64,000 nucleotides of DNA from an uncultured Oscillospiraceae bacterium (GCA_934552825.1 CAKTEQ010000004.1:62001-126000); one strand, 5' to 3'. Positions 1-10,047 are shown, counted from the first letter of the stretch. Notes: generated by a model from the letters alone, not told the origin. Translations and numbers: made by a program.

Positions 1-602
1 TGCGCCATCATCTTCACCAGCACGGAATACTGCACCACGTTCCAGTTGTTCGCGGCGAGCATGTCCTGACTGCGCTGGTTCAGGATCGCGTTGAGGACGT
101 TCCCTGAGACGTTGAAGGTCATGCTGTACGCGCAGGGGTAGAGATGCATCTCGTGCAGGTCCTCGAAGTTGTATATATTCGTGAGTATCCGCCGGGACGC
201 CGGGTTGTTCTTAAGGTCATAGATAACCCTGTCCACCTGGTCGAATTCCCCCTCGGGGTACTGGTGCTTTATGGCGAGCTGATAGCCGTAAGCCTTGCCG
301 ATGGACCCCGTCTCGTCCGCCCACTGGTCCCAGATGTGGCTGTTCAGGTCGCGTATGTTGTTGGACTTCTTCTGCCAGATCCAGAGCAGCTCGTCCACCG
401 CCGTCTTCCAGAAGGTGCGGCGGATGGTGAGTATCGGAAACTCCTCCCGGAGATCATACCGGTTCACGATACCGAAGCGCTTTACGGTGTGGGCGGGTGT
501 GCCGTCCTCCCACTTGGGGCGCACCTGCAGCTCAGTATCCCAGAAACCGTTATCCAGAATGTCCCTGCAATTCTTTATAAAAATCTCGTCTGCGTAGCTC
601 AT
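1..602 (-). CDS. thyA: Thymidylate synthase, N-terminal part (cut by window edge)
   Basis: About 200 residues read leftward off the window start. The enzyme methylates dUMP to dTMP with methylene-tetrahydrofolate in the cytosol. The stretch LYPCAYSMTFNVSGN matches the region around the catalytic cysteine (Pro-Cys), and RSQDMLAANNWNVVQY matches the RS-D-M substrate-binding segment followed by the N-x-x-x-Y region. The Arg-rich N-terminal loop (TIRRTFWK) and the WDQWADETGSIGKAYGYQ block also fit. The start at 602 lies 7 nt after GAGGAGG; an ATG 6 nt upstream sits too close to that site. The catalytic Cys is followed by Ala-Tyr rather than the common His-Ala/Gln. Divergent from htpG. Confidence 0.9.
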   Translation of the reverse strand, partial: MSYADEIFIKNCRDILDNGFWDTELQVRPKWEDGTPAHTVKRFGIVNRYDLREEFPILTIRRTFWKTAVDELLWIWQKKSNNIRDLNSHIWDQWADETGSIGKAYGYQLAIKHQYPEGEFDQVDRVIYDLKNNPASRRILTNIYNFEDLHEMHLYPCAYSMTFNVSGNVLNAILNQRSQDMLAANNWNVVQYSVLVKMMA

Positions 603-692
603 CTTCATGCCTCCTCAGCCGGTTTCGAGCCATTGTATCATATATTTTTTCCCCTGGCTACCTGCCCAATAAATTATTTTGAACAAATCCTC

Positions 693-721
693 TTGCAATT
701 CACACAGGAAAGTATTATCAT
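693..721 (+). promoter_or_regulatory. Sigma-A-type promoter of htpG
   Basis: TTGCAA, 17 nt, TATCAT. The expected start of transcription falls inside the CIRCE element that begins 4 nt further on, so bound HrcA would block initiation directly. Confidence 0.65.
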
Positions 722-725
722 GTCA

Positions 726-752
726 TTAGCACTCAAAGCAGTTGAGTGCTAA
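726..752. promoter_or_regulatory. CIRCE element (HrcA operator) in front of htpG
   Basis: TTAGCACTC, 9-nt spacer, GAGTGCTAA: a perfect match to the CIRCE inverted repeat on both arms. It lies between the promoter and the ribosome-binding site of htpG (GGAGG at 772-776). HrcA is the known repressor for this element; hrcA itself is not in the window. Confidence 0.97.
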
Positions 753-787
753 ATTAGTAAATTACATTTTCGGAGGCGAAAATTTAT

Positions 788-2680
788 ATGAGCAAGAAAC
801 AGTTCAAGGCAGAGTCCAGGCGGCTTCTGGACCTGATGATAAACTCTATCTACACAAACCGTGAGATATTCCTCCGGGAGATAATCTCCAACGCAAGCGA
901 CGCGCTGGACAAGCTCTCCTACCTGGCACTCACGGACGACAAGGTCGGCCTGAACCGGGAGGACTTTGCCATCAACATCACCATCGACAAAGATACCGGC
1001 ACCCTCACCGTGTCCGACAACGGCATCGGCATGACCGCTGAGGATCTGGAGAACAATCTGGGCGTGATCGCGAAGAGCGGCTCCAAGGCTTTCAAGGAGC
1101 AGCTCGATAAGAAAGACGGCAGCGACGTCGACATTATCGGTCAGTTCGGCGTGGGCTTCTACTCCGCATTCATGGTGGCGGACAAGGTGACTGTCATCAG
1201 CCGGGCATATGGCAGCGAGGAAGCCAACGTATGGGAGTCCGAGGGCGTTGACGGCTACACCATAAAGCCCGCTCAGCGCGACGGCGTGGGCACCGACGTT
1301 ATTCTCCACATCAAGCCTGACGACGAGGAGGAGCATTACAGCCGCTTCCTCGAGGAGGACGCCATCTCCCAGCTCGTCACAAAATATTCCGACTATATCC
1401 GCTTCCCCATCCGCATGGAGGTCGGGCACGTGAAGCCTGTGGAAAAGGACGGCAAGACGGAGTACGAGTCTGTCCGCGAGGTGGATACCCTCAACAGCAT
1501 GGTCCCCCTGTGGCAGAAGAACAAAAAGGACGTCACTCCGGAGGAATACTCCGCGTTTTACAGGGAGAAATATGCCGATTATGAAGCGCCTCTGCGCACC
1601 ATCCACTTCTCCGCCGAGGGCGCCGCGTCCTACACGGCGATGCTCTTCATCCCCTGCCATGCTCCCTACGATTTCTATACAAAGGACTATCAGAAGGGGC
1701 TCCAGCTATATTCCAGCGGCGTGCTCATCATGGATAAGTGCGCGGATCTGCTCCCTGACCACTTCCGCTTCGTCAAGGGCGTTGTTGACTCTCAGGACTT
1801 CTCCCTCAACATCTCCCGCGAGCTGCTCCAGCACGACCGCCAGCTCAAGACTATCGCGGCAAATATCGAGAAAAAGATAAAGAGCGAGCTGCTCAAGCTG
1901 CAGGAGACCGACCGCGAGAACTACGAAAAATTCTGGGCAGCCTTCGGCAGCCAGATAAAGTACGGCCTCATCTCCGATTTTGGCGTGAACCGTGAACTGC
2001 TCCGTGACCTGCTGCTGTTCTATTCCTCCACGGAGAACAAACTCGTCACCATCAAGGAATACCTCTCCCGCATGCCCGAGGGTCAGCCCTACATCTACTA
2101 CGCCACCGGCGCCAGCATCGAAAAGATCGCCCAGCTTCCCCAGACGGAGAAGCTCAAGGCGAAGGGCTACGAGGTCCTGTACCTGCCTGAAAACGTGGAT
2201 GAATTTGTCATGCAGATGCTGGCGAAGGAGGGCGACAAGGAGTACCGCAGCATAGTCTCCGACAAGGACCTGGGTCTGGAGACCGAGGAGGAGAAAAAAG
2301 CGGCGGAGACCGCAGTTGAGGAAAACCGAGACCTGTTGGACTTTGTAAAAACAGCCCTTGACGGAAAGGTCAAGGACGTACGCGTCGCGACGAATCTTCT
2401 CTCCGCTCCCGTGTGCCTCAGCGCCGACGGTTCCATCTCCTTCGAGCTGGAGAAATACTTCAAGTCTCTCAAAACTCCCGATCCCATCACCGCGGAGCGG
2501 GTGCTCGAACTGAATTTGAACCACGATGCCGTGAAGGCGCTCAAGAACACCTTCTCCACTGATCCGGAAAAGGCCTCCAAATACGCAAAGATACTCTATG
2601 GCCAGGCTGTCATAGCCGCGGATCTTCCTCTGGACGATCCCACGGAATACACTGAGCTTGTATGCAGCCTGATGAAATAA
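788..2680 (+). CDS. htpG: Hsp90-family chaperone HtpG
   Basis: ATP-dependent cytosolic chaperone of 630 residues, the normal length for bacterial Hsp90. The N-terminal GHKL ATPase motifs are all present: NASDALDKL near residue 38, DNGIGM near residue 78 and the lid/glycine motif GQFGVGFYS near residue 118. The middle domain carries the conserved segment FVKGVVDSQDFSLNISRELLQ with the catalytic-loop arginine. The start is 11 nt after GGAGG. A perfect CIRCE element upstream implies repression by HrcA. In Bacillus subtilis htpG is not a CIRCE gene, so the wiring here differs. The gene stands alone and is followed by a strong hairpin. Confidence 0.97.
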   Translation: MSKKQFKAESRRLLDLMINSIYTNREIFLREIISNASDALDKLSYLALTDDKVGLNREDFAINITIDKDTGTLTVSDNGIGMTAEDLENNLGVIAKSGSKAFKEQLDKKDGSDVDIIGQFGVGFYSAFMVADKVTVISRAYGSEEANVWESEGVDGYTIKPAQRDGVGTDVILHIKPDDEEEHYSRFLEEDAISQLVTKYSDYIRFPIRMEVGHVKPVEKDGKTEYESVREVDTLNSMVPLWQKNKKDVTPEEYSAFYREKYADYEAPLRTIHFSAEGAASYTAMLFIPCHAPYDFYTKDYQKGLQLYSSGVLIMDKCADLLPDHFRFVKGVVDSQDFSLNISRELLQHDRQLKTIAANIEKKIKSELLKLQETDRENYEKFWAAFGSQIKYGLISDFGVNRELLRDLLLFYSSTENKLVTIKEYLSRMPEGQPYIYYATGASIEKIAQLPQTEKLKAKGYEVLYLPENVDEFVMQMLAKEGDKEYRSIVSDKDLGLETEEEKKAAETAVEENRDLLDFVKTALDGKVKDVRVATNLLSAPVCLSADGSISFELEKYFKSLKTPDPITAERVLELNLNHDAVKALKNTFSTDPEKASKYAKILYGQAVIAADLPLDDPTEYTELVCSLMK

Positions 2681-2691
2681 CAAAACACGCA

Positions 2692-2732
2692 AGCCCCGCC
2701 CCGCGGCATGTGCCGCAGGGCGGGGCTCTTTT
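2692..2732. terminator. Terminator between convergent htpG and the glucan synthase gene
   Basis: AGCCCCGCCC and GGGCGGGGCT form a GC-rich stem around a GCGGCATGTGCCGCA loop region, followed by CTTTTC on the plus strand. The minus-strand side is followed by a weaker T-rich tract, so it may serve both genes. Confidence 0.85.
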
Positions 2733-5700
2733 CATATATACACCCTCATCTCCATAACGCCGGCGGCGTCCGGTAGATATATTCCCTCCGGGTGGGAATT
2801 TTCTCCCTTTCCCCTTGCCACCCGGATGCGCACCTGCGCGCCTCCGCTTCTGAACACAGCGTCAAAGCCCTGCCAGTTTTCCGGGATATTGGGCTTAACT
2901 GTGAGCCACCCCCGGCACACGCGGATGCCCAGCAGGCTCCCCATCACCGCCTGGTGATACCACCCGGCGGCGCCTGTATACCAGCTCCAGCCGCCACGTC
3001 CCCTGTGCTGGGGATTGGAATAGACGTCGGCGCAGATGGCGTACGGTTCGCTCCTGTATACGCTCTGCTCCCGTCCGTCCGGCGCGATGGCGGAGAGGAC
3101 CTCCCAACCCGTATCCCTCATACCGTTTTCAAGGCACGCCATGCCCAGCCAGACGGCGGCGTGGGTATACTGCCCGCCGTTTTCCCGCACCCCGGGCACA
3201 TATCCCGCTATATACCCCGGGCTTTTGTCCCCCAGGTCAAAGGGCGGCGTGAGGAGTTTCACGATCCCCGCCTCCCTGTCAAAGAGCTCTCCGGCGGCGC
3301 TTATAAGGGCCCTGTGCGCCATACTGCCCCCGGCAAAAGCCGCAAAGCTCTGGGCTACGGAGTCCATGGCGCACTCCTCGCTGCCCTCCCCGCCCATTGG
3401 CGTACCGTCGTCATAGAACGCCCTGAGGTACCAGTCTCCGTCCCAGCAGTTTTCCGCGGCGGCGCGCAGGTCTCTCGCCGCGGCTTCGTATCCGTCGCCC
3501 CGGAGCGTCTCTCCCCGGCGGCGGCATATGGGGGCAAAACGCTCCAGGACTATCGCCGCAAACCATGTGAGCCAAACGCTCTCGCCACGCCCGAGAACGC
3601 CGACTCTGTTCATACCGTCGTTCCAGTCGTGGAGCAGCATCAGGCACAGCCCGTGCTCCCCCGTCCCCCGCTCCAGCACCAGATCTATGGCCCGGACGCA
3701 GTGGTCAAACAGGTCCCCGAACTCCCCGGATGGCAGTGGCGTCTCATACCTCTCCTGCTCCCCCTTTTCAAGGGGCGGACTCGTGAGGTACTCCGCCTGA
3801 CGGGAAAGGAGCGTCATGTCATCCCAACACTCCACATACCTGCAAACGGCGTATGGCAGCCAGAGCAGGTCGTCGCTGCACATGGTGCGCACACCCTTCA
3901 CATCGCCCATGGCGTTCTCATGCCACCAGTGCATCACATCCCCCTCGGGATATTGCCGCCCGGCTGAGCGCAGGATATGCTCCTCCGCCGTTTCCGGCAT
4001 GAAGGGTATCATGGCGCACACGTCCTGAAGCTGATCCCGGAAGCCATAAGCTCCGCCGCACTGCCACATGCTGCTGCGCCCCATGACCCGGCAGGCGAGC
4101 GTCTGATAGAGCGCCCAGCCGTTCATATAGGCGTCAATGCGCCTGTCCGGTGTCTCTATCTCCAGCCCGGCGACCTGCTTCCGCCAGTATTCTTTCGTTT
4201 TTTCAAGCTCGCGGCGTGCTGTCTCCGGATCCAGCAGCGGCACGAACTCAGCTTGCCCTACGCCGCAGCCGCTCACAAGGACCGTCTCGCCCCCTATGGC
4301 GCACCGGCCCCTGAACCGGCAGCCCTCCGCCGCGAACTCCATTCCCCGGCAGAGGAAAACGCCTTTTTCACCGGGAAAATCCCTGTTCAGCGGGTTTTCA
4401 AAGATCACGCAGTTCTCATCTGCCGTCCCTATCGCTCCGCCCGGAGCGCTGCCGAGGACGACTTCGCCCCTCCACGCCAGCTCTCCAGGCGCTTTTGGCT
4501 CAAGGATGAGCACACGGCAGTCCTTCTCCACGGGCACGAACGCCGTAACGCGCATATCCCCATGCTCCCACTGTCCCCAGCCGAAGCCGTAGGTCACGCG
4601 GCATGGCGCGCCGTGTGCAAACACACTCGTTCCGTTGAAAGTTATCCTCTCCGGTCCCGCCACAGCCAGCGGGTCGTTCAGCCAGGGCGTGAGCATGTTT
4701 TCCCGGGCGTTCATATGCCACATATGCCCCGTACCGGCGTCCGACGCCGTATAGCCGAATCGTCCGTTTGTGAGCATATTGTTCCAGGCGCAGTATGGCA
4801 TCCTCTCCCCTGTGGTAAACGTGAAGGTCCCGTCCGGCATGAACGCGTACTCCACATCGCCCCCCGGGGCGGTGCACTCCTCGTCCGGAGGGAGAAAGAT
4901 TTTCCCCCGCGTGCTCTCCGGCGTCCACGCCGCGAACCGGCGCAGCACATCCCGCTCCTTCTCTTCCGCCTGAACTATGAACACGCCGCCCCGCACGCCC
5001 AGAGCGCTCTCCCGGGAAGCGCGGCGTATAAGCTCCCACACCCGGCTGTATTCCGGGCGCAGATACTCCCCGGAGTCGTTCGTCGCGATGATAAGATCGC
5101 TCTCAAAGCCGCAGCGGCTTATGAGGGCGTGCTGCTTTATCGCCCGCTCCGTCTCCTGCTCCTTTTCCGGGAAAAACTCCATGAATGCCACGGGCACATC
5201 GCCTGATACGCCGTGTCTCCAGAGTCTTTCCCGCTCCGGCACAGGTGCCGTCTGCACGTTTGGAAACGCCAGCAGGGACAGCATGTCCATAGCCCCGGCG
5301 ATCTCCTTCGGCGTCATTCCGCTCATCTCCGCCCCACGGCGCATAAGTCCGCCCGCACGGATGTTGCCAAGGCACCTTTCGCTTCCGAGCAGAGCCTCCT
5401 GCGCCGTCTCACCGGCGGCTATGGAAAAGCTCACCCGGCGGCGCTCGCCGGGCGCCAGGTCAAGGCTGACTCTTATGAATGCGCAAGGGTCGAGCACAGC
5501 GCCGAGAGTCCCGCCCCCGGGGCATTCCAGCGCCCTTCCTATACTGCCGGCGCCGCCCCGTCCCAGAGCCTCCATGCGGCTCGTGTCAAATGTGAAGCTC
5601 TCACTGCATCTCAGCGCGAGGAACGTCATTCTCTCCCCTGATCTGCTCCGCCGCCTGAAAAGGATCGCTCCGTCCTCCAGCGCCGACTCTATGCTGAGCT

Positions 5701-8700
5701 TTGAAAAAGCCGGGTGGGCTGAAAAATCCGCCTCCGTCTCGAGCACAGGCTCGAAGTACAGGGCTATTTCCACCTTTCTCCCCGCGCCCCGGTTCTCGAT
5801 CTCCAGGCGACGCACCTCGCCTGTCCCGTCGTCCGGGACCTGTGCGGCAGCCTCAATGCTCATCTCATCCCGCTCAAGGCAGTACCTTGCCCGCTCTTCG
5901 CTGAACTCTCCGGCGCATTTCCCCGGCAGCAGACGGGTAATTTCCTCCCCGTCCTCCAGCCAGAGCTGCATATTGTTGTATATCCGCCGCCCGCCCATCA
6001 GCGCGCGGCTCTCTCCGCCGTCAGTAGCGAGAAGGCTGTAAGCCGGGTTCGCCAGCAGAGCGCACTCCGGGCGGCTCCTGTCCGCCTCATCCCATTTCCT
6101 GGTCCATTTCGTTCCCGGAAGGCGCTCAGTCCTCTCCGGCACGGCAAAGCTCCTCGGCGGTATCACCGCCACGTTTACTGGTATCTTCTCTTCCAGGAGC
6201 TCTCTCATCGCGCCCATCTCGTCGTCACTCATGAACCGGCACACCATGATATCGTTATTCAGTGCATTTGCGCAGGCGACGATGCTCATCCCCAGATGAT
6301 GCGCCATATAGCACCTCACAGGGACAAAGCTATCCCCGCCTGTTCTGCCTGGAGTGAAGTCCGCCGCCTCGATAAGGCCGTACTCCCCGCTGATACCCAG
6401 CTTTTCCAGCCGGCGCAGGTTTCGTACCGCCCTCTCCGGGGACACCGCGAGGGCGAGGAACGTGGAATAGGGGGACACTACAAGCTCCCTGTCCAGCCCC
6501 CGCTTCAGTCCAAGCGCCTGGACGCCGTGGGCCTTGTATCGATAGTTCATGGCGGGGTCGAGCACTCCGTAGGCGCTCTCTGATATTCCCCATGGCACAC
6601 CGCTTCCGGCGCAGCGGCGCCGCTGGGCGTAAAGGCAGAAGCATCCGCTCTCCCACAGCAGGGAGTTCTTTACCCCCGGCAGGAGCAGACGGGGCATCAG
6701 GTATTCAAACATCGTCCCCGTCCAGGAGACGAGTCCCTGATATCCCCCCTCCTGGGTGAGCGAGCGGCTCAGCTGCCGCCAGTGCCGCCGGGGCGCTTCG
6801 TTCCGGGCGCAGGCAATGTAGCTAAGCAGGCGCGCCTCGCTCTCCAGCATATCGTAGTGCCCGGGCATGGGCGCGTTCTTCCCGCAGTCCCAGCCCATAC
6901 TCATGAGCTTTCTCTCCCCGTCATAGAAAAAGCCAGTGTCCATGCTCTTTTCCAGCTTTTCCACCCGCTCAGCAAGCGCCGCCGCCCGTGGGTCGTGTAT
7001 CTCCGTGAGCCCGCGGCGCAGAGCTGTCATGCAGCCGATGAAGTTGCCGCTGTCCACAGCGGAGACGCACCTGGGCTCCATGGGGCGCAGGGTGTCCGTC
7101 TCATACCAGTTATACAGATGCCCTCTGAATTTGGGCAGCTTTTCAACGCCCGCCGTCATATGCTCCAGCAGTTCAAGACACCTGTCCTCCCCGAGAAGCC
7201 CCATATCCAGCCCCGCCAGCACTGACAGCATCCCGAGACCTATATTTGTAGGGGACGTGCGCTTCGCCGCGCCCTTGTACGGCTCCAGCTGGACGTTGTC
7301 CGGCGGAAGAAAATTGTTCTCCCGGGTGCAGTTGTCCGTGAAGTATCGGAGCATCTTCCCGGCATGGGTGCGGAGCAGGTCCCTGTCCCGTTCCTGGGCG
7401 AGGTGCTCCTTCTCGGCCTGCGGGCGGCTCATGTGCCAGGCGAAATATGGGCTCAGCAGCCACACAAAACCCGCGGCGACGGCGGGTGGGTACGGCGTGA
7501 GGAGCATCACCGCCAGGGCTATTACCACGGCTGGCAGCATCCTCAGATAAAACGACCATACTGACCCGTCATATTTGTCGGCGTCCGCGGAGGTGACCCA
7601 GTTGAGCAGTCCCCGCTTTGTCACCACCATGCGCCACAGCGCCGTAACTATCCCCCGCAGGCTCACCCAGGCGGAATAGGGCAGAAACAGGAGCTGCGTC
7701 CCGGTTATAAGGGCGCTCCCCTCAAAACCGGATATCACGGTCCCATGATATTTTATCCGCCCCGTGGGGCGCAGAAGCGCCTGCACCGCCCCCAGTATCG
7801 CGCCGGACGCGGCGCATATCGCCGCCGTCAGCACAGCTGTTCCCCCGGCTCTGCCGGAGAAAAAGCAGCCAGCCAGTATCGCCGCCATCAGTCCCACATC
7901 CCGGAGGCTGCGCCGGAGATTATCGAATATTTTCCACTTTGCCAGGGTGTCGAGAGGGTTCTTCTCCACCATGCCCATCTCGTTTTTCACTCGGGGCATG
8001 AGCCACGGGATTATCTGCCAGTCTCCACGGGTCCAGCGGTCCATCCGGGCGAAATATGACGTGACCTTATACGGGAATCCGTCGGACAGCTCCGTGTTCG
8101 AAAGATACCCGCAGCGCAGATAGCTTCCCTCCAGCAGGTCGTGGGAGAGTACCCTGTTCTCCGGGAAGCGCCCGTCCATGCACCGGGCAAAGCTCTCCAC
8201 ATGGATGATGCCCTTGCCTGTATAGCTCCCCCGGCGGAACAGATCCTGATACACGTCCCCCGTGACGCCGCCGTATGGGTCAATGCCCCCCTGCCCAGCG
8301 TAAAGCATGGAGAAGATGCTCCTGTTCGCGGCGGAGAGGGATGGCGACACCCGTGGCTGGATTATGCCGCACCCCGCCTTAACTATATGCTTTTCCCCGT
8401 CCGTCTCCGGGGTGTTCAGGGGAAAGAGCATCGCGCCGATGAGCTCCTTTGCGCTGCCCGCGTTGAGGGCTGTGTCGCTGTCCAGTGTGATGATGAATTT
8501 CACATCCCGAAGGCTGTTCTCCTCCCCCGCGATAAGCCGCACGTCGCTCTCTTCCCCCCGCAGAAGGCGGGTAAGATGGATGATCGCGCCGCGCTTTCGC
8601 TCCCAGCCCATATACTTTCTGTCCCGGCTGTTGTACCGCCGGTCTCTGGCGAGAAGGCAGAATGCCCCCGGATACTTCCCGTTGAGCTTATTCACAATAT

Positions 8701-9943
8701 CAGCCGCGGCGGAGATTATTTCTCCGTTCCCCGGCTCCTGCTCAAGCTTCGACTCCTTCAAGTCCGCGAGGACGCCGTATGTCACAAAGCCCAGGCTGTC
8801 CCTGTTCCCAAGGTAATACCGCTCCAGCTTCCCCGCGGCGGCCTGCGCCTGCTCCACAGAGGTGAGAAGCTCCGTCACAACGCACAGGGTCTTCCCCTCC
8901 CGCTCCAGTCCGGAAATATCCTCAAGACGCAGCGGCGCGTCCGGGCGGCGCAGGCGCAGGATAAGACTGTCGAGGAGGTTTTTTATGACCTCCGTAAGAG
9001 GTATATACAGTGCGGCAGACACCCACCATCCCCCGGCGGCGATCCCCAGCCACAGGGCCAGCGCCGACGGCGGCACCATGACAAGGAGGATATATGCCAA
9101 CGGGCTCACCCTCCGGCGCTTCTCCCCCAAGGGCTCCTCAATGAGCCAATACGGTGCGCATCTTTTCCGCCCCGCGGAGGTCTTTGCCATCTTCACAGCC
9201 CCGGCGGCGACATCGCTCTCAGAGAGACCCCTGCGCTTCGCTGTCTCTGTCACGGCGCGGCGGCACCTGGCGCGGGAGTATTCGTCCAGGCGGGAGTACA
9301 TCCCGGACGGGTCCCCGGCGAGTATGCGTTCCACCCGGTTAGCCTCCCGGAGTATCTCGCCGAAGTTCAGTTCCCTGAGGCCGTGCAGAAGCCTGAATCC
9401 CCGCTCCAGGCCGCTCATGTCCCCTCTGCCCTCCTTCAGATACCGGGAAAGCCCCTGCGCTCCGCTGAGGATCAGTTCAAGGCAGCTCAGGCGGAAGTAA
9501 GTATAAAACAGAGCCAGCTCCCTCTGGCGCAGGGCGCGCACGCTCTGGTAGCCCTCAAGGAATATCGATATCCGCCTGGCGGTATCCTCCCAGGCGCCGG
9601 TGCGCACCAGCTCTCTGCAAAGGCCGTGAAGGCAGGTCTCGCTGCCCCGTGCGGGCAGACGGGAGCCCGTGCGCAGTTCCTGGATGATTTCAGTCTCCGC
9701 CTCTTTCACAAGGTGGAAATTGTCCATGAGCCACAGCGCCGCGGGGGGCGCAGCGGGATCGCTGCGCAGAGTTGTCATAGCCTCTTTATAACACCTGCCT
9801 ATCCGCCTCACAATAGTTTTCACGTGACCTGCGTCCCGCCCCGGACGGACGTAACCCGTCATTTTCCCAGCGATCGCTGTGTTGCGGGCGTATTTTTCAA
9901 GGCGGCTCTCCTCCACCTGCATTACCTCAAAATCAGCTTTCAC
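2732..9943 (-). CDS. Cyclic beta-1,2-glucan synthase-like giant enzyme (GT84 - GH189-like - GH94)
   Basis: A 2,403-residue membrane protein resembling NdvB/Cgs. An N-terminal region with a hydrophobic pair near residues 281-330 leads into a glycosyltransferase domain with the metal-binding TLDSDT near residue 484, then PRVSPS, LSHDLLEGSYLRCG and RWTRGDWQ. More membrane segments follow around residues 680-860. A middle domain near residue 948 (HLYNWYETDTLRPMEPR) resembles the transglycosylating domain of these enzymes. The C-terminal phosphorylase-like domain contains YGFRDQLQD near residue 1969, where GH94 places its catalytic acid, and LLHDWNDGMNRVG. The start is a GTG 7 nt after GGGGGG; an ATG 75 nt further upstream has no such site. 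Expected role: UDP-glucose polymerisation, cyclisation and chain trimming. It stands alone. Confidence 0.85.
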   Translation of the reverse strand: MKADFEVMQVEESRLEKYARNTAIAGKMTGYVRPGRDAGHVKTIVRRIGRCYKEAMTTLRSDPAAPPAALWLMDNFHLVKEAETEIIQELRTGSRLPARGSETCLHGLCRELVRTGAWEDTARRISIFLEGYQSVRALRQRELALFYTYFRLSCLELILSGAQGLSRYLKEGRGDMSGLERGFRLLHGLRELNFGEILREANRVERILAGDPSGMYSRLDEYSRARCRRAVTETAKRRGLSESDVAAGAVKMAKTSAGRKRCAPYWLIEEPLGEKRRRVSPLAYILLVMVPPSALALWLGIAAGGWWVSAALYIPLTEVIKNLLDSLILRLRRPDAPLRLEDISGLEREGKTLCVVTELLTSVEQAQAAAGKLERYYLGNRDSLGFVTYGVLADLKESKLEQEPGNGEIISAAADIVNKLNGKYPGAFCLLARDRRYNSRDRKYMGWERKRGAIIHLTRLLRGEESDVRLIAGEENSLRDVKFIITLDSDTALNAGSAKELIGAMLFPLNTPETDGEKHIVKAGCGIIQPRVSPSLSAANRSIFSMLYAGQGGIDPYGGVTGDVYQDLFRRGSYTGKGIIHVESFARCMDGRFPENRVLSHDLLEGSYLRCGYLSNTELSDGFPYKVTSYFARMDRWTRGDWQIIPWLMPRVKNEMGMVEKNPLDTLAKWKIFDNLRRSLRDVGLMAAILAGCFFSGRAGGTAVLTAAICAASGAILGAVQALLRPTGRIKYHGTVISGFEGSALITGTQLLFLPYSAWVSLRGIVTALWRMVVTKRGLLNWVTSADADKYDGSVWSFYLRMLPAVVIALAVMLLTPYPPAVAAGFVWLLSPYFAWHMSRPQAEKEHLAQERDRDLLRTHAGKMLRYFTDNCTRENNFLPPDNVQLEPYKGAAKRTSPTNIGLGMLSVLAGLDMGLLGEDRCLELLEHMTAGVEKLPKFRGHLYNWYETDTLRPMEPRCVSAVDSGNFIGCMTALRRGLTEIHDPRAAALAERVEKLEKSMDTGFFYDGERKLMSMGWDCGKNAPMPGHYDMLESEARLLSYIACARNEAPRRHWRQLSRSLTQEGGYQGLVSWTGTMFEYLMPRLLLPGVKNSLLWESGCFCLYAQRRRCAGSGVPWGISESAYGVLDPAMNYRYKAHGVQALGLKRGLDRELVVSPYSTFLALAVSPERAVRNLRRLEKLGISGEYGLIEAADFTPGRTGGDSFVPVRCYMAHHLGMSIVACANALNNDIMVCRFMSDDEMGAMRELLEEKIPVNVAVIPPRSFAVPERTERLPGTKWTRKWDEADRSRPECALLANPAYSLLATDGGESRALMGGRRIYNNMQLWLEDGEEITRLLPGKCAGEFSEERARYCLERDEMSIEAAAQVPDDGTGEVRRLEIENRGAGRKVEIALYFEPVLETEADFSAHPAFSKLSIESALEDGAILFRRRSRSGERMTFLALRCSESFTFDTSRMEALGRGGAGSIGRALECPGGGTLGAVLDPCAFIRVSLDLAPGERRRVSFSIAAGETAQEALLGSERCLGNIRAGGLMRRGAEMSGMTPKEIAGAMDMLSLLAFPNVQTAPVPERERLWRHGVSGDVPVAFMEFFPEKEQETERAIKQHALISRCGFESDLIIATNDSGEYLRPEYSRVWELIRRASRESALGVRGGVFIVQAEEKERDVLRRFAAWTPESTRGKIFLPPDEECTAPGGDVEYAFMPDGTFTFTTGERMPYCAWNNMLTNGRFGYTASDAGTGHMWHMNARENMLTPWLNDPLAVAGPERITFNGTSVFAHGAPCRVTYGFGWGQWEHGDMRVTAFVPVEKDCRVLILEPKAPGELAWRGEVVLGSAPGGAIGTADENCVIFENPLNRDFPGEKGVFLCRGMEFAAEGCRFRGRCAIGGETVLVSGCGVGQAEFVPLLDPETARRELEKTKEYWRKQVAGLEIETPDRRIDAYMNGWALYQTLACRVMGRSSMWQCGGAYGFRDQLQDVCAMIPFMPETAEEHILRSAGRQYPEGDVMHWWHENAMGDVKGVRTMCSDDLLWLPYAVCRYVECWDDMTLLSRQAEYLTSPPLEKGEQERYETPLPSGEFGDLFDHCVRAIDLVLERGTGEHGLCLMLLHDWNDGMNRVGVLGRGESVWLTWFAAIVLERFAPICRRRGETLRGDGYEAAARDLRAAAENCWDGDWYLRAFYDDGTPMGGEGSEECAMDSVAQSFAAFAGGSMAHRALISAAGELFDREAGIVKLLTPPFDLGDKSPGYIAGYVPGVRENGGQYTHAAVWLGMACLENGMRDTGWEVLSAIAPDGREQSVYRSEPYAICADVYSNPQHRGRGGWSWYTGAAGWYHQAVMGSLLGIRVCRGWLTVKPNIPENWQGFDAVFRSGGAQVRIRVARGKGENSHPEGIYLPDAAGVMEMRVYI

Positions 9944-10018
9944 AGAAATACCCCCCTTAAAAGCTCTGTTTTCAGTAATTGTCCCCCCGCTTTTTCCAAA
10001 ATATACCCCGGAAAACAC

Positions 10019-10047
10019 TTGACACGGAGCGCGCCTTCGGTTAGAAT
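10019..10047 (+). promoter_or_regulatory. Strong sigma-A promoter of the ylxM-ffh operon
   Basis: Consensus TTGACA, 17 nt, TAGAAT. The leader that follows carries an 8-bp inverted repeat (CTGTAAAG / CTTTACAG, 10056-10079) ending just before the ribosome-binding site of ylxM. Confidence 0.9.

Noticed and set aside
144..752. Open frame of about 200 codons on the plus strand before htpG
   Set aside because: It is antisense to thyA, whose minus-strand reading shows clear family motifs; the plus-strand frame has no ribosome-binding site and runs through the CIRCE element.
1706..2692. 328-codon minus-strand frame inside htpG
   Set aside because: Antisense shadow without ribosome-binding site; htpG motifs lie on the plus strand throughout.
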